Assembly: GCF_007991755.1 (NCBI RefSeq)
Contig: NZ_BJYY01000019.1
Span: 62,001 to 126,000, forward strand
Direction of reading: 5' to 3'
DNA: 64,000 nucleotides
Origin: Cellulomonas aerilata
GTDB taxonomy: Bacteria > Actinomycetota > Actinomycetes > Actinomycetales > Cellulomonadaceae
Shown here: positions 24,510-32,969 of the stretch, in pieces
Layout: each line of letters starts with the position of its first letter
How positions within the stretch are numbered: position 1 is the stretch's first letter
Position numbers and translations under genes: made by a program
Notes under the pieces: model-generated
What the model was told of the DNA's origin: nothing
The model's input: the letters and a program-made list of their open reading frames with translations, nothing else
Databases searched by the model: none

Positions 24510-27362
24510 TCACGGTCGGTCCGCCGCGGGAGGACCCTGGGCGAACGCCGCGGCCACCTGCGCGCGGGACCGGTAGCCCCGCTTGCGGAAGACGCTCGTG
24601 AGGTGGTGCTCCACGGTCCGCGGGCTGAGGAACAGCGCGGCCGCCACGTCGCGGTTGGACAGCCCGCGGGCGACGAGCAGCGCCACCCGGGTCTCCTGGG
24701 ACGTGAGGGGCTCGGCCGCCGGCTCGCGGGTGCGCCGGGCGGTGGCGCCGGTCGCCGCGAGCTCGGCGGCGGCTCGCCGCTCCCACGCCGTGAGGTCCAT
24801 CGCGGCGAACGTGTCCCGCGCGGTGCCCAGCTGCTCCCGGGCGGCGACCCGGCGGCCGGCCCGGCGCAGTGCGGACCCGTAGAGCAGGCGGGTGCGGGCC
24901 CCGTCGAACGCGTCCAGGCCCTGCCCGTGCGCGGCCAGGGCCAGCTCGAAGGCCGTGACGGCCGCGTCCACGTCGGCTGCGGTCAGGGCCGCGCACCGGG
25001 CCACGAGCGCGGTGGTCACGGGGGCCGCTCCCGGTGGTGTGACCGCCGCGAACCGCCGGGCCAGGGTGCGGGCGTCGTCGGTCCGTCCCAGCGCGAGGTA
25101 GGCCTCGACCAGGTCCGGCGCGACGCCCAGCGGCTCCGCCATGGAGCCGACGCCGCCGTCCGCGGCGAGCCGCGGCTCGAGCAGGGCCACGACCTCGGCG
25201 GCGTCGCCGGCCGTCAGGGCGCAGAACGCCGCGGTGAGGCTGTGGTGAACCGCGACCGCGGTCGTCCCGGCCCGGTCGATCAGCGCCCGCGCCCGCGCCA
25301 GGGCCTGGCGGGCGTCGTCGTGCAGGCCACGCGCGGCGGACTGCCAGGCGAGCATCTCGACCGCCACGGACGTGTCGGCCGCGTAGCCCAGCTGCTCCCC
25401 GAGCTCGGCCGCCTCGCCGGCGTCGGCGAACGCTGCGCGGTGGTCGCCCAGCCCGGCGCGTCCGGCGGCGATGATGGCCAGCCCGGGCACCAGCAGCCCC
25501 AGGGCGCCCTGCTGCCGGGCGCGTGCCAGCCGGCGCTCCGCCGACGCCTCGACGGCCGCAGGGTCGGCCTCGCCGAGGAACCCGACCGCCAGGCCGAGGT
25601 GGAGCAGGTATCGGGGGTCGTCGCGGAGCTCCGGCCGCTCCAGGAGCGTCAGCACCTCCGCGAGCAGCGGACGTCCCGCGAGCGGGTCGCCGGTGACGGT
25701 GCGGGCCACGCCGCGCACGAACGCGCTCAGCAGGCGCTGCTCGACGTCCGCGGGGTCCGCCGCCCGGGCGATCCGGTCCGCGCAGTCCACCATGCCCGCG
25801 AGGTCGTTGAGCCGGAAGCGGGTGAGCGCGAGCTCCGCCAGCACCTGGGTCAGCGCGGCGCCCTCCGCCTCCTGGGCCGCGGCGGCGAGGAGGTCGGCCG
25901 CGCGCGGGACCGACCCGGCGTACTGCTCCAGCGTCCCCAACGTCCCGAGCGCCTGGCCGCGCGCGCCCCGGCCTGCGGGACCGTCCAGCACGCGGCGTCC
26001 GAGGGTCCTGGTCCGCTCCAGGTCACCGGCGAGGAACGCGTCACCGACGGCCCCGGCGAGCAGGTCAGCGGCACGATCGGGCGCCGTGCTCAGGGCCGCG
26101 GCCCGCTGGAGGGCGGCTGACGACGAGGCGTAGCCCCGCCGCGTCCGCTCCAGCTGGGCCACCGCCGCGAGCTCCGTCGCGAGGTCGTCGTCCGGGCCGG
26201 CGGCGGCCTCGGCGAGGTGCCACGTCCGGGCGGCCCGCGCGGCGTCGCCGGGCAGTGCGTCGGCCAGCGCCCGGTGGGCATGACGGCGCTCCGCGCCCGT
26301 GGCTGCCTGCCACGCGGCGGTCCGCAGCAGCGGGTGCCGGAACCGCAGCTCGCCGTCCGAGCGGACCAGGACGCCGGCCGCCTCCGCCTCGTCCAGGGCG
26401 GTGCCCGGGTCGTCGACGAGCCGGCGCAGCGCCTCGACCGGCGCCGCGGGATGGCTGCCGCCCCCGGCCGCGCACAGCAGCACCGCCGTCCGGGCCGGCG
26501 CGGACAACCCGGCCAGGAGCCGCTCGTAGGCCGTCGCCAGACGCGCGCCGACGGGCAGCGGGTCGGGCAGGGGCGCGGCGCCGACCCGCTGGGCGGGCGT
26601 GAGGCGCTCGGCCGCCTCGGTCAGGGCCAGCGGGTTCCCGTGGGTGCGCTCCGCGAGCCGCCGGGCGACGCCGTCCGCCAGGCGCCCCCCGAGCAGGCTC
26701 GCCGCCGACGACGCCGGCAGCCCCTCGAGCGCGAGGGCGTCGGCACCGTCGAGCGGCACGGCGGCCGGGTGACCGGTGCGGGTCGCCAGCAGGAACACCA
26801 CCGGGTCGTGCCGGAGCCGTCGGGCCGCGAACAGCAGGGCCGCGGCGGACTCGCGGTCCACCCAGTGCAGGTCGTCCACGAGGACGAGCACCGGTGCGGC
26901 GGACGCCGCGGCGGCGAGGACGGACAGCGTCGCGGCCGCCACCAGGTACGGGTCGCCCGGTCCGACGGCACGCCCCCAGCCCAGCGCCCCGGCCAGCGCG
27001 TCGGCCTGCGGGTCCGGCAGCTCCGGCAGCAGGTGGCGCAGCGGCGCGAGCAGCTCGAGCAGCGCCACGTGGGCGAGCGTCGCCTCGGACTCCACGCCGT
27101 GCCCCCGGAGCCGGACGAAGCCCTCGGCGCGAGCGGCGGCGGCGTCCAGCAGCGTCGTCTTGCCGATCCCGGCCTCGCCGGTGACCACGAGCGTCCCCGG
27201 CGAGCCCTCACGAGCCCGGTCGACCAGCGCCTGCAGCACCGCCAGCTCGCGATCACGCCCCACCACGCCGCTCAGGGTGGGTGCTTCCCCCGACGCGACG
27301 GCCTCCCCGGTCCAGCCAGCGTGGACGGCGACGGCTCGGGCAGGAGGATCCGGTGACGACAT
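24510..27362 (-). CDS. LAL-type LuxR regulator with AAA ATPase domain
   Basis: A 950-residue cytoplasmic regulator. GVVGRDREL (about 32-40) opens the ATPase module, with Walker A GEAGIGKTT at 62-70 and Walker B VLVLVDDLHW at 158-167. A long helical TPR-like region spans about 350-860. The last 65 residues are a LuxR helix-turn-helix (LTSQETRVALLVARGLSNRDVAAALFLSPRTVEHHLTSVFRKRGY). Such proteins activate carbon-use or secondary-metabolism genes after binding ATP and an inducer. It diverges from the SemiSWEET gene. ATG 27362 overlaps the start of the divergent small frame; GTG at 27266 would leave an 86-base promoter gap and may be the true start. Confidence 0.88.
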   Translation of the reverse strand: MSSPDPPARAVAVHAGWTGEAVASGEAPTLSGVVGRDRELAVLQALVDRAREGSPGTLVVTGEAGIGKTTLLDAAAARAEGFVRLRGHGVESEATLAHVALLELLAPLRHLLPELPDPQADALAGALGWGRAVGPGDPYLVAAATLSVLAAAASAAPVLVLVDDLHWVDRESAAALLFAARRLRHDPVVFLLATRTGHPAAVPLDGADALALEGLPASSAASLLGGRLADGVARRLAERTHGNPLALTEAAERLTPAQRVGAAPLPDPLPVGARLATAYERLLAGLSAPARTAVLLCAAGGGSHPAAPVEALRRLVDDPGTALDEAEAAGVLVRSDGELRFRHPLLRTAAWQAATGAERRHAHRALADALPGDAARAARTWHLAEAAAGPDDDLATELAAVAQLERTRRGYASSSAALQRAAALSTAPDRAADLLAGAVGDAFLAGDLERTRTLGRRVLDGPAGRGARGQALGTLGTLEQYAGSVPRAADLLAAAAQEAEGAALTQVLAELALTRFRLNDLAGMVDCADRIARAADPADVEQRLLSAFVRGVARTVTGDPLAGRPLLAEVLTLLERPELRDDPRYLLHLGLAVGFLGEADPAAVEASAERRLARARQQGALGLLVPGLAIIAAGRAGLGDHRAAFADAGEAAELGEQLGYAADTSVAVEMLAWQSAARGLHDDARQALARARALIDRAGTTAVAVHHSLTAAFCALTAGDAAEVVALLEPRLAADGGVGSMAEPLGVAPDLVEAYLALGRTDDARTLARRFAAVTPPGAAPVTTALVARCAALTAADVDAAVTAFELALAAHGQGLDAFDGARTRLLYGSALRRAGRRVAAREQLGTARDTFAAMDLTAWERRAAAELAATGATARRTREPAAEPLTSQETRVALLVARGLSNRDVAAALFLSPRTVEHHLTSVFRKRGYRSRAQVAAAFAQGPPAADRP

Positions 27363-27586
27363 GGAGCACCACCCCGGTGCGGATCGGCGACGGCGCCGGC
27401 GACGCGGCGTCCGCCGGCGACCTCTCTCTCGTGCGACGGCCGCTGCCGGCGGCCGGGTCCCGGTCGGTGGTCCGCGAGGTCCCCGTCATCCTGGCCACGG
27501 CGTCCGGCGGCGCGCAAGCGCCCGGCACCGGTGGTCCGTCCGGCGCCGGACGGCCCGCGGCGCACCGGGCAGGAGGCGGGTCGTGA
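27353..27586 (+). CDS. Small protein of unknown function coupled to SemiSWEET, 77 residues
   Basis: GTG at 27353 follows AGGAGG at ideal spacing, and the stop overlaps the next gene as GTGA. The product has no recognisable domain: a Thr/Ser/Gly-rich start, VVREVPVILATASGG in the middle, and a Gly/Ala/Pro-rich end, with no membrane helix. Good translation signals argue that it is expressed; the low-complexity content argues against a folded protein. It could be a leader frame that sets SemiSWEET translation. Confidence 0.45.
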   Translation: MTTWSTTPVRIGDGAGDAASAGDLSLVRRPLPAAGSRSVVREVPVILATASGGAQAPGTGGPSGAGRPAAHRAGGGS

Positions 27587-27933
27587 CCGGGGTCGGCGAG
27601 GTGGCCGGGCTGGCCGGGTCGGTCGTCTCGCTCGTGCTGTGGTGGCCGCAGGCGCTGGTGGTCTGGCGCTGCCGCCGCGACCCCGACGGGCTCGGCGGGG
27701 TGTCGGTGTCCTCGCAGGTCCTGCTGCTGGCCAACGCCGTGCTGTGGGGCGTCTACGCGCTCGCCACCGACTCCCTGTGGGTGGGAGCACCGGGCCTGGT
27801 CAACGCACCGCTCGCCCTGGTGACGATCTCGATCCTGCGGCGGGCTGCGCGCTCGCGGTGCAGCCATCCCCTCGACGCAGGGGTGGCCGCCCGACCTCAG
27901 GCGCCGGTGCCCTTGTCCCGTCGGCGCAGGTAG
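27583..27933 (+). CDS. SemiSWEET-type sugar transporter (PQ-loop)
   Basis: A 116-residue protein whose first 85 residues form a three-helix PQ-loop unit: GEVAGLAGSVVSLVLWWPQALVVWR (PQ motif), SSQVLLLANAVLWGVYALATDSLWV, and GAPGLVNAPLALVTISILRRA. SemiSWEETs dimerise to let sugars cross the membrane in both directions. GTG 27583 has GGAGGCGG upstream and overlaps the stop of the preceding small frame. The C-terminal 30 residues are Arg-rich, and the gene end overlaps the convergent PAC2 gene by 37 bases. Its position next to a LAL regulator suggests sugar-responsive control. Confidence 0.8.
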   Translation: MTGVGEVAGLAGSVVSLVLWWPQALVVWRCRRDPDGLGGVSVSSQVLLLANAVLWGVYALATDSLWVGAPGLVNAPLALVTISILRRAARSRCSHPLDAGVAARPQAPVPLSRRRR

Positions 27934-28760
27934 CGCTCGAACTCGCGGGCGATGGCCTCGCCGGTGGCCTCGGGCAGCTCCGCGGTGTCCTTGGCCTCCT
28001 CGAGCTGGTGCACGTACTCCGCGATCTCGGTGTCCTCCGCGGCGAGCTCGTCGACGCCGTGCTGCCACGCGACCGCGTCGTCGGGCAGCTCGCCCAGCGG
28101 CACGGGCTCGCCCAGCAGCTCCTCGATGCGCGTGAGCAGCGCCAGCGTCGCCTTGGGCGACGGCGGGTGGGCGACGTAGTGCGGGACGGCGGCCCACAGC
28201 GACATGGACCGCAGCCCGCGGTTGGACGCCTCGTGCTGCAGCACGCCGACGATGCCGGTCGGACCCTCGTAGGTGCTCGGCTCCGCGCCGAGCAGGGCCT
28301 GCAGGTCGGCGTCCTCGGTGGTCGCGCTGACCGGGATGGGGCGGGTGTGCGGCGCGTCGGCCAGCAGCGCGCCCAGGGTCACGACCGACCGGACGCCCAG
28401 GTTCGCCGCGATGTCGAGCAGCTCCGCGCAGTACCGGCGCCAGCGCATGGAGGGCTCGATGCCGTGCACCAGGACGACGACCCGGCCGGTGCGCGGCGCC
28501 GTGGCGACCGCCACGTGCGTGGTGGGCCAGGTGATCTGCCGCCCGCCGTCCTCGCCGAGCGCGACGGTCGGCCGGTTCACCTGGAAGTCGTGGTACTCCT
28601 CCGGGTCCAGCTCGTCGACGTGCTCGGCGCCCCAGGCCTCGTGCAGGTGCACCAGTGCCTGGCTCGCGGCGGACCCCGCGTCGTTCCATCCCTCGAAGGC
28701 CGCGAGCAGCACGGGCTCGCGCCCCGTCCCGCCCTCGGCCCCGTGTCCCTGCTCCGTCAT
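27897..28760 (-). CDS. PAC2 family protein
   Basis: A 287-residue protein of the PAC2 (proteasome assembly chaperone-like) family common in actinobacteria. The start gives VLLAAFEGWNDAGSAASQALVHL, the family hallmark; then VVVLVHGIEPSMRWRRYCAELLDIA, VTLGALLADAPHTRPIPVSATT, and GIVGVLQHEASNRGLRSMSLWAAVPHYVA. A link to the proteasome is suggested by the fold name and by the Pup-proteasome locus 4 kb away, but bacterial members have no proven role. The ATG at 28760 follows a minus-strand TAGGCT element, pointing to a leaderless message. Confidence 0.9.
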   Translation of the reverse strand: MTEQGHGAEGGTGREPVLLAAFEGWNDAGSAASQALVHLHEAWGAEHVDELDPEEYHDFQVNRPTVALGEDGGRQITWPTTHVAVATAPRTGRVVVLVHGIEPSMRWRRYCAELLDIAANLGVRSVVTLGALLADAPHTRPIPVSATTEDADLQALLGAEPSTYEGPTGIVGVLQHEASNRGLRSMSLWAAVPHYVAHPPSPKATLALLTRIEELLGEPVPLGELPDDAVAWQHGVDELAAEDTEIAEYVHQLEEAKDTAELPEATGEAIAREFERYLRRRDKGTGA

Positions 28761-28766
28761 CCGGCC

Positions 28767-28772
28767 AGCCTA
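28767..28772 (-). promoter_or_regulatory. Putative leaderless -10 (TAGGCT) before the PAC2 gene
   Basis: The minus strand reads TAGGCT six bases before the ATG at 28760. Confidence 0.6.
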
Positions 28773-28817
28773 GGGTGCATCGCCGGGTGCCGACGGGTCG
28801 GCGCCGGCGGGGCGACC

Positions 28818-28823
28818 TAGGAT
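28818..28823 (+). promoter_or_regulatory. Putative leaderless -10 (TAGGAT) before the HAD gene
   Basis: TAGGAT lies six bases before the GTG at 28830, back to back with the promoter of the divergent PAC2 gene. Confidence 0.6.
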
Positions 28824-28829
28824 CTCCGG

Positions 28830-29573
28830 GTGTCCTCGCAGCCCTCCTCCGCATCCCCGCCGACCCCGACCGCCGGGCCCTCGGCACCCGCTGTCGCCCT
28901 CCCGCCGGCCGTGCTGTGGGACATGGACGGCACGCTGCTGGACACCGAGCCGTACTGGATGGCGGCCGAGACCGAGCTGGTCGAGGCGCACGGCGGCACC
29001 TGGTCGCACGAGGCGGGGCTGGCCCTGGTCGGTCAGCCGCTCGAGGTCAGCGCGCAGCTCCTGCGCGACGCTGGGGTGGACCTGCCGGTCTCCGAGATCG
29101 TCGACTTCCTCGTGGACCGGGTCGTCGCCGAGGTCGCGCGCGAGGTGCCGTGGCAGCCCGGCGCCCGCGAGCTGCTGACCGCGCTGGCCGAGGCGGACGT
29201 GCCGTGCGCGCTGGTGACGATGTCGTACCGGCGGCTCGCCGAGCCGTTCGCGGCGGCCGCCCCGGCCGGGGTGTTCCGGACCATCGTCGCCGGTGACGAG
29301 GTGACCCACGGCAAGCCGCACCCCGAGGCCTACCTGACCGCGGCGGCCCGGCTCGGGGTGGACCCCAGCCGCTGCGTGGCGGTCGAGGACTCGCCCACCG
29401 GCATCGGGTCGGCGCTGGCCGCGGGCGCCCGCACGATCGGGGTCGAGGTCATGGTGCCCCTCGATCCCGCCCCCGGCCTGAGCCGGGTCTCGTCGCTGGT
29501 GGACCTCGACCTGGCCGACCTGGCCCGGGTGGCCGACGGCGACGTCCTGGACCTCATCGCACCCGTCGCCTGA
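28830..29573 (+). CDS. HAD-superfamily phosphatase (subfamily IA)
   Basis: A 247-residue phosphohydrolase. LWDMDGTLLDTEPYW (about residues 29-43) carries the nucleophile and acid Asp pair, VTMSYRR is motif II, and GKPHPEAYLTAAARLGVDPSRCVAVEDSPTGIGSALAAGA gives the Lys and acidic motif IV. The cap is helical, so it is a phosphoglycolate-phosphatase or beta-phosphoglucomutase-like type; the substrate cannot be told. The first 25 residues are Ser/Pro/Ala-rich. The GTG start sits six bases behind a -10-like element. Confidence 0.9.
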   Translation: MSSQPSSASPPTPTAGPSAPAVALPPAVLWDMDGTLLDTEPYWMAAETELVEAHGGTWSHEAGLALVGQPLEVSAQLLRDAGVDLPVSEIVDFLVDRVVAEVAREVPWQPGARELLTALAEADVPCALVTMSYRRLAEPFAAAAPAGVFRTIVAGDEVTHGKPHPEAYLTAAARLGVDPSRCVAVEDSPTGIGSALAAGARTIGVEVMVPLDPAPGLSRVSSLVDLDLADLARVADGDVLDLIAPVA

Positions 29574-29595
29574 CGTCCCGGGCGGCCCCTCGGCC

Positions 29596-30567
29596 CTAGG
29601 CCGGCCGCGCAGCCACCGGCGGCACCGCCCGCTCCGGCTCGAGGTCCGGCTCGGCGGCGCGGACGGCGGCCACGTCCGGGACGACGCCGAGTGCGAGCTC
29701 CACCGCGCCGTCGGGCACGGGCGGCGGGGTGCCGCCGAACGCGGGGCACAGCGCCTGGTGCGAGCACCAGCCGCACAGCGCAGACGTGCGCGGCTTCCAC
29801 TCCCCGGACCGGGCGGCGGACTGGATCGAGTCCCACAGGGAGCGCACCCGGCGCTCGGTCGTGACGAGCTCGGCCTCCCGCGGCTCGTGCCGCAGCACCT
29901 GGCCGTCACCGAGGTAGACGAGCTGGAGCATCCGGGGGACCGTCCCCGTCGTCCGCCACAGCACCAGGGCGTAGAAGCGCATCTGGAACAGCGCGTCGCC
30001 CTCGTAGCCCGGGCGCGGGGACCGGCCGGTCTTGTAGTCCACGACGCGCACCGCGCCGTTCGGGGCGACGTCGAGCCGGTCGACGATCCCGCGCAGCAGC
30101 GGGCCGCCGTCGACCTGGCTCTCCACGAACAGCTCCCGCTCGCGGGGCTCCAGCCGGGTCGGGTCCTCCAGCGTGAAGTACGTCCCCACGAGGTCGCCTG
30201 CGCCGCGCAGCCAGTCGGCCACCGCGTCCTGCGACGTGAACAGCCCGGCGTAGCGCGGCTCGACCTCCTGGAGCCGGTCCCACTCCTGCGGCAGCATCGC
30301 GCGGGCGGCGCCCTCCGTCCGCTGGGCGGCCGGGGCGTCGTAGAGGCGCTCCAGCACCGCGTGCACGAGCGTGCCGCGTGCGGCGGCCTCGCTCGGCGGC
30401 TCCGGCAGCCGGTCCACCACGCGGAACCGGAACAGCAGCGGGCACCGCATGAAGTCGTTGGCCCGCGAGGGGGACAGGCCGGGCCGCCGGGGACGCTCGG
30501 CCGGTCGCGCCTCCGGACCGCCGGACGCGACCCGGCCGGGGAGCGTGGGCACTGACGAGATCGACAC
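29596..30567 (-). CDS. RecB-family PD-(D/E)XK exonuclease with Fe-S cluster
   Basis: A 323-residue nuclease of the RecB/Cas4/AddB-like group. LSPSRANDFMRCPLLFRFRVV carries the first cluster Cys, GTLVHAVLERLYD the His, GIVDRLDVAPNGAVRVVDYKTGRSP the catalytic Asp and DYK, and CGWCSHQALCPAF the other three cluster cysteines. The set of four Cys suggests a 4Fe-4S cluster clamping the nuclease fold. Such stand-alone genes sit beside the Pup-proteasome locus in many actinobacteria. Start 30567 (GTG) is six bases after a minus-strand TACCCT. Confidence 0.9.
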   Translation of the reverse strand: MSISSVPTLPGRVASGGPEARPAERPRRPGLSPSRANDFMRCPLLFRFRVVDRLPEPPSEAAARGTLVHAVLERLYDAPAAQRTEGAARAMLPQEWDRLQEVEPRYAGLFTSQDAVADWLRGAGDLVGTYFTLEDPTRLEPRERELFVESQVDGGPLLRGIVDRLDVAPNGAVRVVDYKTGRSPRPGYEGDALFQMRFYALVLWRTTGTVPRMLQLVYLGDGQVLRHEPREAELVTTERRVRSLWDSIQSAARSGEWKPRTSALCGWCSHQALCPAFGGTPPPVPDGAVELALGVVPDVAAVRAAEPDLEPERAVPPVAARPA

Positions 30568-30573
30568 GCGCCC

Positions 30574-30579
30574 AGGGTA
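30574..30579 (-). promoter_or_regulatory. Putative leaderless -10 (TACCCT) before the RecB-like gene
   Basis: The minus strand reads TACCCT six bases before the GTG at 30567. Confidence 0.55.
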
Positions 30580-30660
30580 GGTCCGCCCTCCGACAGTCCC
30601 GCGCACCACGCCCGACGGACGCGGGTCCGGCGCCCGGCCGGGCCGCAGCGCGGGACCACC

Positions 30661-30666
30661 TACGCT
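30661..30666 (+). promoter_or_regulatory. Putative leaderless -10 (TACGCT) before the M50 gene
   Basis: TACGCT lies six bases before the GTG at 30673. Confidence 0.6.
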
Positions 30667-30672
30667 GGCCGG

Positions 30673-31830
30673 GTGCAGGATCACGGCAGGACCCCGGCCC
30701 CCGCAGCCCGCCGATCGGGCACGTCCGGGTGGGTGATCGGCCACGCCGCCGGTGCGCCGATCATCCTCGCGCCGTCCTGGCTGATCGCCGCGGTGGTCCT
30801 CACGGTGTTCTTCGCCCCCACCGTGCGGCGGCTGGCGCCCGTGCTCGGGGACGTCGCCACGTACACCGTCGCCCTGGTGTTCGTCGTGCTGCTGTTCGTC
30901 TCGGTGTTCCTGCACGAGCTCGCGCACGGCCTCGTCGCACGCGCCCACGGGCTGCGGGTGCACGAGTTCGCGATCACGCTGTGGGGCGGTCACACCTCGT
31001 TCGCGGGCACCGGCGCCACCCCGCGGTCCAGCGCGCTCATCGCCGTCGTCGGGCCGCTGACCAACCTCGCGCTCGCGGCGCTGGCGTGGGTCGCCGCGCA
31101 GGCCCTGCCGATGGGTCTGGTCGGTGCCGTGCTGTACGCCGCCGCGTTCGCCAACGTGTTCGTCGGCGTCTTCAACCTCGTCCCGGGGCTGCCGCTGGAC
31201 GGTGGGCGCGTGCTCGAGGCCGTGGTCTGGCGCGCGCTCGAGGACCGGCACCGCGCCACGGTCGTGGCGGGCTGGGCCGGGCGGGTCGTCGCCGTGGCGG
31301 TCGTCGTGTGGGCGCTGGGCCGCCCGCTGCTCGACGGCGGCCGCCCGTCCCTGTTCACGGTGCTCTGGACGGTCCTCGTCGGCGGGTTCCTGTGGAACGG
31401 GGCGACCCAGGCGATGACCGGGTCGTCCGCGCAGCGGGCGGTCGAGGGGCTGTCCGCCGCGCGCCTGGCGCGGCCCGCCGCCGTCGTGCCGACCACGGCG
31501 ACCCTCGCCGACGCCCAGCGCGCGGCGCAGGCGGCCGGTGCCGGGCACGTCGTCGTGCTGGACGACCACGGGCGACCGGTCGCGTACGTCGACCCCGCCG
31601 CCGCCGGCGCGGTGCCGTCCGCGTCCTACCCCGTCACGCCCGTGCTCGGGGTCTGCGTGCCGCTGCCGCCCGGCGCGGTCGTCGACGCCGCGGCCACCGG
31701 CGCCGTGCTCGCCCACGAGGTCAACCGCGTCGCGCCGTCGTCGCCGGTGATGGCCCTGGTCGACGCCGGACGCGTCACCGGCCTGCTGTTCACGCGGGAC
31801 GTCGTCGCCGCCCTGCGGCCGCGAACCTAG
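30673..31830 (+). CDS. Site-2 protease (M50) with C-terminal CBS-like region
   Basis: A 385-residue intramembrane zinc protease. The active site HELAHG starts at His81 (Glu82, His85) in a membrane helix, and the third ligand Asp176 lies in NLVPGLPLDGGR. Around six helices occupy residues 20-245, followed by a soluble part (255-385) resembling a degenerate CBS pair. Enzymes of this plan (Rip3/SpoIVFB group) cut membrane-bound regulators. The GTG start follows TACGCT by six bases, and the gene ends 11 bases before trmI. Confidence 0.92.
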   Translation: MQDHGRTPAPAARRSGTSGWVIGHAAGAPIILAPSWLIAAVVLTVFFAPTVRRLAPVLGDVATYTVALVFVVLLFVSVFLHELAHGLVARAHGLRVHEFAITLWGGHTSFAGTGATPRSSALIAVVGPLTNLALAALAWVAAQALPMGLVGAVLYAAAFANVFVGVFNLVPGLPLDGGRVLEAVVWRALEDRHRATVVAGWAGRVVAVAVVVWALGRPLLDGGRPSLFTVLWTVLVGGFLWNGATQAMTGSSAQRAVEGLSAARLARPAAVVPTTATLADAQRAAQAAGAGHVVVLDDHGRPVAYVDPAAAGAVPSASYPVTPVLGVCVPLPPGAVVDAAATGAVLAHEVNRVAPSSPVMALVDAGRVTGLLFTRDVVAALRPRT

Positions 31831-31833
31831 ACT
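31828..31833 (+). promoter_or_regulatory. Putative leaderless -10 (TAGACT) before trmI
   Basis: TAGACT overlaps the M50 stop codon and lies eight bases before the GTG at 31842. Confidence 0.5.
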
Positions 31834-31841
31834 CGACCCCC

Positions 31842-32882
31842 GTGACCGAGCAGACCCCGACCGACCTCCGCCCCGCCGCCGCCCCGACCCCCGCCGCTCC
31901 CACCGGCGCGGAGATCCGCCGCGGCCCGCTGCGCGAGGGGGACCGGGTCCAGCTGACGGACCCGCGCGGGCGGCTGCACACCATCACGCTGGCGACCGGC
32001 GGGCAGTTCCACACCCACAAGGGCTTCCTGCTGCACGACGACCTGCTGGGCCGGCCGGAGGGGTCCGTGGTCCGCAGCACCGCCGGCATCGAGTACCTGG
32101 CGCTGCGGCCGCTGCTCAGCGACTACGTGCTGTCCATGCCGCGGGGCGCCGCCGTCGTCTACCCCAAGGACGCCGGCCAGATCGTCGCGATGGCGGACAT
32201 CTACCCCGGTGCCCGGGTGGTCGAGGCGGGCGTCGGCTCCGGCGCGCTGACGATGTCCCTGCTGCGGGCGGTCGGCGACGGCGGGTCGCTCCACTCGATC
32301 GAGCGTCGCGAGGACTTCGCCGCCATCGCGCGCGGCAACGTGGAGCTGCAGTTCGGCGGCCCGCACCCCGCCTGGACGCTGTCGGTGGGGGACCTGTCCG
32401 ACGTCCTGCCCACGGTCGCCGGGCCGGGCTCGGTGGACCGCGTCGTCCTGGACATGCTCGCCCCGTGGGAGAACCTCGACGCCGTGGCGGCCGCGCTCGC
32501 GCCCGGCGGCGTGCTGATCGCCTACGTCGCCACCACGACCCAGCTGTCGCGACTGGCCGAGGACCTGCGCAGCGACGGCCGGTACACCGAGCCCGAGGCG
32601 TGGGAGTCCATGGTCCGCGGGTGGCACCTGGAGGGCCTCGCGGTGCGCCCGCAGCACCGCATGATCGGCCACACCGGCTTCCTGCTGACCGTGCGGCGGA
32701 TGGCCGACGGCGTCGACGCGCCGCTGCGCCGTCGCCGTCCGGCCAAGGGCTCCTACCCGGTGGACGCCGTCGAGCCGGGGGAGTGGACCGCCGAGGACCT
32801 GGGCGAGCGCCCGATCTCGGACAAGAAGGTGCGGCGGGTGCGGCGCGACGTCGGGCAGGGGCCGGAGATCGCTGACGCCTGA
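31842..32882 (+). CDS. trmI: tRNA (adenine-N1)-methyltransferase TrmI (m1A58)
   Basis: A 346-residue SAM-dependent enzyme that methylates A58 in the T loop of tRNA. RRGPLREGDRVQLTDPRGRLHTI starts the N-terminal beta domain; GARVVEAGVGSGALTMSLLRAVG is the SAM motif; VLDMLAPWENL follows; and HRMIGHTGFLLTVRRM is near the end. It corresponds to mycobacterial Rv2118c, and as there it directly precedes the proteasomal ATPase gene. The C-terminal 40 residues are charged and variable. The GTG start is eight bases behind a -10-like element. Confidence 0.93.
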   Translation: MTEQTPTDLRPAAAPTPAAPTGAEIRRGPLREGDRVQLTDPRGRLHTITLATGGQFHTHKGFLLHDDLLGRPEGSVVRSTAGIEYLALRPLLSDYVLSMPRGAAVVYPKDAGQIVAMADIYPGARVVEAGVGSGALTMSLLRAVGDGGSLHSIERREDFAAIARGNVELQFGGPHPAWTLSVGDLSDVLPTVAGPGSVDRVVLDMLAPWENLDAVAAALAPGGVLIAYVATTTQLSRLAEDLRSDGRYTEPEAWESMVRGWHLEGLAVRPQHRMIGHTGFLLTVRRMADGVDAPLRRRRPAKGSYPVDAVEPGEWTAEDLGERPISDKKVRRVRRDVGQGPEIADA

Positions 32883-32932
32883 TCGTGACCTCGCGACCGC
32901 GTGGGCGCCCGGTCGTGGCCGCAGGCCGTGTC

Positions 32933-32938
32933 TAGGCT
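32933..32938 (+). promoter_or_regulatory. Putative -10 (TAGGCT) of arc
   Basis: TAGGCT lies 31 bases before the arc ATG, leaving a short leader that carries GAGAGGGGG. Confidence 0.5.
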
Positions 32939-32969
32939 GGGACATCGCCACACCCGAGAGGGGGCTGCC

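Noticed and set aside
29596-30567. Cas4 reading of the RecB-like nuclease
   Set aside because: The Fe-S cysteines fit, but there are no other cas genes or repeats. Its place beside the proteasome locus matches stand-alone actinobacterial RecB-like nucleases.
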